A stretch of 11,093 nt of DNA, from positions 1-11,093 of the forward strand of contig CAOOJO010000049.1 of assembly GCA_948496895.1 (NCBI GenBank), given 5' to 3'. Within the stretch, counting starts at the first letter, position 1. The number at the start of each line of letters is the position of its first letter. This document shows, piece after piece, positions 6,539-11,093 of this stretch. Made by a program: the position numbers and the translations under genes. Origin of the DNA: an uncultured Acetatifactor sp. GTDB lineage: Bacteria; Bacillota; Clostridia; Lachnospirales; Lachnospiraceae. The notes beneath the pieces are model-generated. The model searched no databases. It was not told the DNA's origin and was given only the letters and a program-made list of their open reading frames with translations.

Positions 6539-7924
6539 GTGCTAGAAAATCATGTCTCAGATAAGAAATCCCTCTTTCCCACCGGTGCCCACACCGAGCT
6601 GAGGGAGCAGAAAAGCCGCAGCCGCCGGGTCAGCCTGGTGCAGGGCAACCTCACCGGCAACGAGCGCTCAGAGAGCCTGGGCATCAGCGCCAGGGTCTAC
6701 CAGAACGGCGTATACGGCTTCTCTTCCATGGCGGAATGCTCCGGCAGCGCCGCGGAGACGGTGCTGAAGGCCGCCGTAGCGAACGCCCTGTTCATGGACC
6801 GCCATGTAGGCAGGGGCAAGGGGCCTCTGCCCATCATCCCCTGTAGCGACGTGCCCGCAGGCAAGGCCATCCAGGACACGGACCAGAAGCAGTACATAGA
6901 ATTCGCAAAGGCCCTGGACGCCTACATCGCCGGGAAGTACAAGAACCTCTCCAGCCGGTCGGTGATAGTCTCCGAGGATTCCATGGAGAAGATCGTCTGC
7001 ACCTCGGACGGCTGCGACGGGCATATCTGCGCCCCCAGGAGCCATGTGTACATCGTCCTGGGCGCGGAGTCCACCTCCGGCAGCCCCCTGGAGCTCTTCC
7101 ATCCCGCAGGCGGTTCCGGCATCTTTTCGGAGAACTTCACCGATCCGGCCCTGCTCTATCCCCAGATAGACGCCCTGTACGAGAAGCTCATGCACAAGCG
7201 GGAGGGCGTCCATGCCCAGGCCGGCTACAAGACCGTAGTATTGGGAGGCTTCCTCTCCGGCATGCTGGCCCATGAGGCGGTGGGGCACACGGTGGAGGCG
7301 GATCTGGTGCTGGGCGGCTCCGTGGCAGGCCCTGCGCTCCACAAGCGGGTGGCATCCGACCTGGTGACTCTGGTGGACTTCGCCCACACCGCTTTCGGAG
7401 CGCCCACGCCGCTGCCTGTGTACTTAGACGACGAGGGCACCCCCGCCGAGGACGCGGTGTTGATCCAGAACGGCATCCTCCAGGGCTATATGCACAGCAG
7501 GGAGAGCGCCCAGCATTTCGGCATGAAGCCCCAGGGCAATGCCAGGGCCTGGAGCTTCTCCGATGAGCCGCTGATCCGCATGCGCAATACCGCGGTCCTC
7601 CCGGGAAAGGATAAGCTGGAGGACATCATCGCCTCCGTGGAGGACGGCTATTACCTGCTCGACACCACCAACGGGCAGGCCGACACCACCGGGGAGTTCA
7701 TGTTCGGCGTCAGCATGGGCTATGAGATCAAGAAGGGGAAGCTGGGCCGGGCCCTTCTGGACACCACCATCTCCGGCGTGGCCTTCGACATGCTGAAGAC
7801 CGTGGACATGGTATCGAATACGATGGAATGGGCAAGCTCAGGATTCTGCGGCAAGAAGCAGCCCATGCCAGTGGGAATGGGCGGGCCCGCCCTGCGCTGC
7901 AAGGTAATGATAGGAGGTCGCTAA
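6539..7924 (+). CDS. tldD: TldD-like zinc metalloprotease subunit
   Basis: The catalytic subunit of the TldD/TldE heterodimeric peptidase, 461 residues, cytoplasmic. In Escherichia coli the pair degrades unfolded peptides and trims microcin B17 and CcdA; the substrate here is unknown. The zinc motif HEXXXH is H245-E-A-V-G-H250, and the third expected ligand is C437 in F-C-G-K-K near the C-terminus, aligning with the Met-Cys-Gly segment of the E. coli protein. The C-terminal P-V-G-M-G-G-P-A-L-R block is also typical. Length is close to the family's (about 460-480). The start is GTG, chosen for GGAGG 8 bases upstream. The stop lies two bases before pmbA, whose ribosome site is inside the last tldD codons, so the two are probably translationally coupled and made in equal amounts. 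Confidence 0.93.
   Translation: MLENHVSDKKSLFPTGAHTELREQKSRSRRVSLVQGNLTGNERSESLGISARVYQNGVYGFSSMAECSGSAAETVLKAAVANALFMDRHVGRGKGPLPIIPCSDVPAGKAIQDTDQKQYIEFAKALDAYIAGKYKNLSSRSVIVSEDSMEKIVCTSDGCDGHICAPRSHVYIVLGAESTSGSPLELFHPAGGSGIFSENFTDPALLYPQIDALYEKLMHKREGVHAQAGYKTVVLGGFLSGMLAHEAVGHTVEADLVLGGSVAGPALHKRVASDLVTLVDFAHTAFGAPTPLPVYLDDEGTPAEDAVLIQNGILQGYMHSRESAQHFGMKPQGNARAWSFSDEPLIRMRNTAVLPGKDKLEDIIASVEDGYYLLDTTNGQADTTGEFMFGVSMGYEIKKGKLGRALLDTTISGVAFDMLKTVDMVSNTMEWASSGFCGKKQPMPVGMGGPALRCKVMIGGR
7912..7917 (+). promoter_or_regulatory. pmbA ribosome site inside the tldD 3' end
   Basis: AGGAGG covers the last sense codons of tldD, 9 bases before the pmbA ATG at 7927. This fixes the pmbA start and rules out an in-frame start at 7828 inside tldD. 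Confidence 0.85.
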
Positions 7925-7926
7925 TC

Positions 7927-7962
7927 ATGGATAAGAGCATTCATATGGAAAAGAGCATTCAG
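7927..7962 (+). repeat. 18-base tandem duplication at the pmbA start
   Basis: Two adjacent 18-base copies (7927-7944 and 7945-7962) differ at only two positions. They encode MDKSIH and MEKSIQ, and each begins with ATG. The first copy has the correct spacing to the ribosome site. Confidence 0.85.
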
Positions 7963-9273
7963 GAAGATATCAGGGAGATTGCCCATAAGACAGGCGAGTG
8001 CCTGCGGGAGGCGGGCGCGGACAAGGCCCAGTACACCGTGACGGAGACCCAGACCCATGAGTTCAACGTGGACGGCGGGGAGTTCTCCCTGTTCCGCACC
8101 CTCTTCGGCCACAGCCTGTCCGTCACCGCATACAAGGATCAGAAAAAAGGCTCTGCCTCCATCAATCAATTCGACGACAGAGCCATAGAAGCCGCCGTCC
8201 GGGACTGCCTCAAGTCCGCGGCGTCCGGCGTGGCCGACGAAGCCTACGACATCGCCCCCGCGCAGGAGAGCGGGACCTTCCGGGACGGGGCTTACGAGCC
8301 CGACATCGACCTGTTCTTCCAGCGCACCAGGGAGCTGATGCGGGACATCCGGGAGCGGCATCCGAAGATTCTCATGGAGCAGATGATCGTGAGCCACGAC
8401 CAGACGCATACCATTTACCGCAATACCAACGGCACGGAATTCGAGGCCTTCCAGGGGGCCTATGCTGTCTCCCTGATGTTCTCCGCCCACGAGGGCGATG
8501 CCGCCACCTCCTTCTTCGGCAGCGACATCTGCACGGACAGGCTGGACAGGCCCTTCATCGAGCTGGGCTCCCTGGAAAAGGACCTGGCCGACACCGAGGC
8601 CCAGCTGTCCACCGTGCCGGTGGAGGGGAAATTCCAGGGCGTCATCCTGCTGACCCCGGGCAGCCTGCCGGACTTCCTGGGAAACATCATCGGCAACTTC
8701 GCCTCGGACGGATGCATCCTGGACCGGACCAGCATCTGGCTGGACAAGCTGGGGCAATCCGTGGCAGACAGCCGCATCACCCTCTCCCTGCGTCCTGAAG
8801 ACAGGCGTATAGTCTGCGGCGAGAGGTTCACCCGGGACGGGTTCCGTTCGAAAGACTACGACCTCATCAAAGACGGGGTGCTGAAGTCCTTCTGCCTCTC
8901 CCTGTATGTGGCAAACAAGTCCGGCTTCGCCCCCGCCGGGAACTCCTCCTTCGCCCTGGTGGTGGAGGACGGGGACACGCCTTACGCGGACATGGTAAAG
9001 TCCATCAAAAGGGGCCTCATCGTGGGCCGCTTCTCCGGCGGCAATCCCAGCGTCAACGGGGATTTCTCCGGCGTGGCCAAGAACAGCTTCCTGGTGGAGG
9101 ACGGGGAGATCAAAGGGGCGGTCAGCGAGACCATGATAAGCGGCAACCTGGCCCAGCTTCTGAACAGCCTGGTGGCCATCTCCCGGGAGACCGTGGAGAA
9201 CGGCAGCAGCGTGCTGCCTTATATGGCCTTTGACGGGGTGGTCATCTCCGGGAAGGAGAATGGGGCGCAGTAG
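7927..9273 (+). CDS. pmbA: TldE/PmbA subunit of the TldD/E protease
   Basis: The non-catalytic partner of TldD, 448 residues, the usual family length. It has the PmbA/TldE fold signature at the C-terminus (F-S-G-G-N-P-S-V-N-G-D-F-S-G, then S-E-T-M-I-S-G-N-L). At the place where TldD carries its zinc motif (around V-I-L-L-T-P-G-S-L-P) no HEXXXH is present. In known complexes TldE shapes the substrate channel while TldD holds the zinc. The start at 7927 has AGGAGG 9 bases upstream. The first twelve codons are a tandem duplication, so a second in-frame ATG lies at 7945. The gene follows tldD by two bases and ends just before a strong terminator, so the pair is a two-gene operon. Confidence 0.94.
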   Translation: MDKSIHMEKSIQEDIREIAHKTGECLREAGADKAQYTVTETQTHEFNVDGGEFSLFRTLFGHSLSVTAYKDQKKGSASINQFDDRAIEAAVRDCLKSAASGVADEAYDIAPAQESGTFRDGAYEPDIDLFFQRTRELMRDIRERHPKILMEQMIVSHDQTHTIYRNTNGTEFEAFQGAYAVSLMFSAHEGDAATSFFGSDICTDRLDRPFIELGSLEKDLADTEAQLSTVPVEGKFQGVILLTPGSLPDFLGNIIGNFASDGCILDRTSIWLDKLGQSVADSRITLSLRPEDRRIVCGERFTRDGFRSKDYDLIKDGVLKSFCLSLYVANKSGFAPAGNSSFALVVEDGDTPYADMVKSIKRGLIVGRFSGGNPSVNGDFSGVAKNSFLVEDGEIKGAVSETMISGNLAQLLNSLVAISRETVENGSSVLPYMAFDGVVISGKENGAQ

Positions 9274-9319
9274 GCGATAAGCTCCGGCCTATTTCCAATG
9301 CGCAGATCTGCAATATCAC

Positions 9320-9360
9320 AAAAAGCCATGTCAGGGGCAGGCCCTTGGCATGGCTTTTTT
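9320..9360 (+). terminator. Bidirectional terminator between pmbA and cysK
   Basis: AAAAAGCCATG (9320-9330) pairs with CATGGCTTTTT (9349-9359), and the stem continues inward to 18 bp, including G-U pairs, closing a CAGG loop (9338-9341). T-runs lie on the 3' side in both directions, so it should stop both convergent transcripts. The cysK stop codon (9369-9367) is only a few bases from it. Confidence 0.95.
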
Positions 9361-9366
9361 CATCTC

Positions 9367-10299
9367 CTACTCCGCGAACAGCGCCGTGGAGAGATACCGG
9401 TCCCCGGTATCCGGCAACAGGGCCACGATGGTCTTCCCCTTGTTCTCCGGGCGCTTGGCCAGCTGGACGGCGGCCCACACGGCAGCGCCGGAGGAGATGC
9501 CCACCAGCACGCCCTCGCTCCTGCCTACGCTCCTGCCTGCGACAAAGGCGTCTTCATTCTCCACCGTGATGATTTCGTCATAGACCTGGGTATTCAGCAC
9601 CTCCGGGACAAAGCCCGCGCCGATGCCCTGAATCTTATGCGCGCCGGAGATGCCTTTGCTCAGCACGGGAGAGGAAGCCGGCTCCACGGCCACTATCTTC
9701 ACCTGGGGATTTTGGCCCTTCAGGTACTCGCCCACTCCCGTCAGCGTGCCGCCGGTGCCCACGCCGGCCACGAAGATGTCTACTTTCCCTTCCGTGTCCT
9801 CCCAGATCTCCGGGCCTGTGGTGGCCCTGTGGGCGGCGGGGTTGGCCGGGTTCACGAACTGGCCCGGGATGAAGCTGCCGGGAATCTCCTTTGCCAGCTC
9901 GTCGGCCTTCTGGATGGCCCCTTTCATTCCCTTCGCCCCTTCGGACAGCACTAGCTCCGCCCCATAGGCCTTCATAATCTGGCGGCGCTCTACGCTCATG
10001 GTGTCCGGCATGACGATGATGATGCGGTAGCCCCGGGCTGCGGCCACGGAGGCCAGGCCGATGCCCGTATTGCCGGAGGTGGGCTCGATGATGACAGAGC
10101 CTGGCTTCAAAAGGCCTTTCTCCTCGGCATCGTCAATCATGGCTTTGGCCACCCGGTCCTTCACGGAGCCTGCCGGGTTGAAGTATTCCAGCTTGACCAG
10201 GATCCGAGCCTCCAGGCCCTCCTCCTTCTCGATGTGCGTCAGCTCCAGCAGGGGAGTCCTGCCGATCATCTGGTCGGCGGATGTATAGATTTTTTTCAT
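9367..10299 (-). CDS. cysK: Cysteine synthase A (O-acetylserine sulfhydrylase)
   Basis: A PLP enzyme of 310 residues that makes cysteine from O-acetylserine and sulfide in the cytoplasm. The PLP lysine is K47 in S-V-K-D-R. The substrate loop T74-S-G-N-T-G79 and the phosphate-binding loop G181-T-G-G-T185 are intact, as is a G-I-S-S-G-A-A segment near residue 270. These match CysK closely; CysM or cystathionine beta-synthase is less likely, and no CBS or other extra domain is present. The ATG has AGGAG 8 bases upstream. A strong promoter and a palindromic operator candidate lie upstream, and the divergent neighbour is an Rrf2 regulator, so control by cysteine or sulfur or by Fe-S status is likely. 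The gene appears monocistronic and ends at the terminator shared with pmbA. Confidence 0.97.
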   Translation of the reverse strand: MKKIYTSADQMIGRTPLLELTHIEKEEGLEARILVKLEYFNPAGSVKDRVAKAMIDDAEEKGLLKPGSVIIEPTSGNTGIGLASVAAARGYRIIIVMPDTMSVERRQIMKAYGAELVLSEGAKGMKGAIQKADELAKEIPGSFIPGQFVNPANPAAHRATTGPEIWEDTEGKVDIFVAGVGTGGTLTGVGEYLKGQNPQVKIVAVEPASSPVLSKGISGAHKIQGIGAGFVPEVLNTQVYDEIITVENEDAFVAGRSVGRSEGVLVGISSGAAVWAAVQLAKRPENKGKTIVALLPDTGDRYLSTALFAE

Positions 10300-10322
10300 A
10301 TTCTTGTCTCCTGTCCTTTATT

Positions 10323-10341
10323 ACCTATCTGTCAAGTAGGT
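10323..10341 (-). promoter_or_regulatory. Candidate Rrf2-type operator at the cysK transcription start
   Basis: The minus strand reads ACCTACTTGACAGATAGGT, a 19-base imperfect palindrome with outer arms ACCTA/TAGGT and inner TG/CA around a central A; 14 of 18 arm positions are symmetric. It begins about eight bases after the -10 box, near the predicted +1, so a bound protein should block transcription. Assignment to the adjacent Rrf2 regulator is inference from position and symmetry. Confidence 0.6.
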
Positions 10342-10348
10342 TAATGCA

Positions 10349-10377
10349 AGTATATAGCAGAACCCAGATTTTGTCAA
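10349..10377 (-). promoter_or_regulatory. cysK promoter
   Basis: The minus strand has TTGACA (10377-10372), 17 bases, then TATACT (10354-10349). The -35 is perfect and the -10 matches five of six positions. The predicted start is near 10342, at the edge of the palindromic operator. Confidence 0.85.
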
Positions 10378-10400
10378 TCTCAAATCCCATCATTTTTTCA

Positions 10401-10430
10401 TTGATTTTCCCATTAACCGTGTTGTATAAT
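10401..10430 (+). promoter_or_regulatory. Promoter of the Rrf2 regulator gene
   Basis: TTGATT (10401-10406), 18 bases, then TATAAT (10425-10430). It is divergent from the cysK promoter, with about 23 bases between the two -35 boxes. The leader to the start codon is about 65-70 bases. Two direct ATAGG half-site-like words (10429-10433 and 10443-10447) lie at and after the -10. Confidence 0.75.
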
Positions 10431-10504
10431 AGGTTTATGACTATAGGGTTCGCGAAGGGTTCAAGCAAAAAAGCCCACGGGCTGCGGAAAGGCATGGGAT
10501 CGTT

Positions 10505-10924
10505 ATGTTGGTTTCTACTAAAGGGCGGTATTCTCTCCGGGTCATGATCGACCTGGCCGAGCAACAGTCGGACAGGTATATCCCGCTGAAGGAGATTGCC
10601 GGACGGCAGGGGATTTCAGAGAAATATCTGGAGAGCATCATCAAGCTCCTGGTGAAGGGGAAGCTCCTCACAGGCCTGCGGGGAAAGGGCGGCGGCTATA
10701 AGCTGACCAAGGCCCCTGACCAGTACACTGTGGGCGATATCCTGCGCCTGACGGAGGAATCCCTGGCGCCGGTGTCCTGCCTGGAGGAGGATGCCCCCTC
10801 CTGTCCCCGCAGGGATGGCTGCCGCACCCTGGCGCTGTGGCAGGGGCTGGACAAAGCGATCAGCGACTATCTGGACCGGATCACCCTGGCGGAACTGCTC
10901 CGCCCGGAGGACGGGCGGCCGTGA
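10505..10924 (+). CDS. Rrf2-family transcriptional regulator (IscR/CymR-like)
   Basis: A 139-residue DNA-binding regulator. The N-terminus S-T-K-G-R-Y-S-L-R, the winged-helix recognition region (I-A-x-x-x-G-I-S-x-x-Y-L-E, about 31-45) and the wing R59-G-K-G-G-G-Y65 are diagnostic of Rrf2. Three cysteines, C92, C100 and C106 (spaced C-x7-C-x5-C), sit where IscR holds its Fe-S cluster (C-x5-C-x5-C in E. coli), so an Fe-S or redox sensor is likely. CymR, the Bacillus cysteine-metabolism repressor of this family, works with CysK as partner and does not use this cluster. The divergent cysK makes a sulfur role plausible, but the cysteines point to an IscR-like mechanism. The start is the ATG at 10505; its ribosome site (GGAAAGG, 12-base gap) is weak, so translation may be low. 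Confidence 0.9.
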   Translation: MLVSTKGRYSLRVMIDLAEQQSDRYIPLKEIAGRQGISEKYLESIIKLLVKGKLLTGLRGKGGGYKLTKAPDQYTVGDILRLTEESLAPVSCLEEDAPSCPRRDGCRTLALWQGLDKAISDYLDRITLAELLRPEDGRP

Positions 10925-11093
10925 CGCTGTCCGCCTCCCTGTTGAACTCTGAATCCGAAAAACTGTTCATGCCAGGAGCCAGCATATGCCCTATATACAA
11001 TGAAAAAGAGTATGTTGGCGGAGATATCATGTATGGTGCGTGATAAATTGAGACCGGAGAATCCCGGAAAAAGAGGAGAGGAAGGCTACGGCT
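10925..11093 (+). other. Downstream region with an unassigned open frame
   Basis: No clear terminator follows the Rrf2 gene. AGGAG (10974-10978) precedes a five-codon frame (ATG 10986, stop TGA 10999-11001, overlapping the next ATG at 11000 as ATGA). The frame from 11000 stays open to the window edge for 31 codons and encodes a basic start (MKKSMLAEISCMVRD). A purine-rich AAGAGGAGAGGAAGG stretch at the end could instead be the ribosome site of a gene beginning beyond the window. I recognise no family. Confidence 0.25.

Noticed and set aside
7828..7926. In-frame upstream extension of pmbA beginning inside tldD
   Set aside because: AGGAGG at 7912-7917 is correctly spaced for the ATG at 7927, and the extension lies within tldD's conserved C-terminus.
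7921..8757. 278-codon minus-strand frame opposite pmbA
   Set aside because: Antisense shadow; pmbA has family motifs, operon context and a ribosome site.
10906..10938. Hairpin at the end of the Rrf2 gene (GGAGG-a-CGG with CCGCCTCC) as a terminator
   Set aside because: The stem has a bulge and a long loop, and no T-run follows.
1..11093. CRISPR arrays, insertion sequences, phage genes, tRNA or rRNA genes
   Set aside because: I saw no regularly spaced repeats, transposase or integrase motifs, attachment-site duplications or tRNA-like cloverleaf sequence on either strand.

Overview
The window looks like chromosomal DNA from a GC-rich member of the Firmicutes/Clostridia, most likely a Lachnospiraceae-type gut bacterium. 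This is an inference from strong AGGAGG ribosome sites, a tyrosine T-box leader, TTGACA/TATAAT promoters, an LplB/YtcP/LplA-type sugar transporter and an Rrf2-cysK pair. Coding regions are rich in G/C at third positions and leaders are AT-rich, so non-coding control regions stand out and many long antisense frames are artefacts.

Layout. Positions 1-3616 (+) hold the 3' part of a carbohydrate ABC transporter operon: a permease cut by the window edge, a second permease and a lipoprotein solute-binding protein, closed by a hairpin terminator. No ATPase gene is visible. Positions 3676-6430 (-) hold tyrS (type-2 tyrosyl-tRNA synthetase), driven by a consensus promoter and a complete T-box leader with a UAC (Tyr) specifier. 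Downstream of tyrS, with no convincing terminator between them, lies a ComEC-like metallo-beta-lactamase-fold hydrolase gene. Positions 6496-9360 (+) hold a divergently transcribed tldD-pmbA(tldE) pair encoding the TldD/E metalloprotease, ending at a long bidirectional terminator shared with convergent cysK. Positions 9367-10924 hold cysK (-) and a divergent Rrf2-family regulator (+). A 19-base imperfect palindrome sits at the predicted cysK transcription start and is a good candidate operator for that regulator. The last 170 bases hold no confidently identified gene.

How the parts work together. The transporter takes up a sugar or oligosaccharide. tyrS is induced when uncharged tRNA-Tyr accumulates, and the MBL gene may share that transcript. 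TldD/E is a cytoplasmic peptidase heterodimer. CysK makes cysteine from O-acetylserine and sulfide, probably under the neighbouring Rrf2 sensor, whose three C-terminal cysteines suggest an Fe-S cluster. I see no CRISPR array, phage, transposon or clearly new system. The points most worth following are the Rrf2/operator/cysK module, the possible inclusion of the MBL gene in the tyrosine T-box transcript, and a small tandem duplication at the pmbA start.
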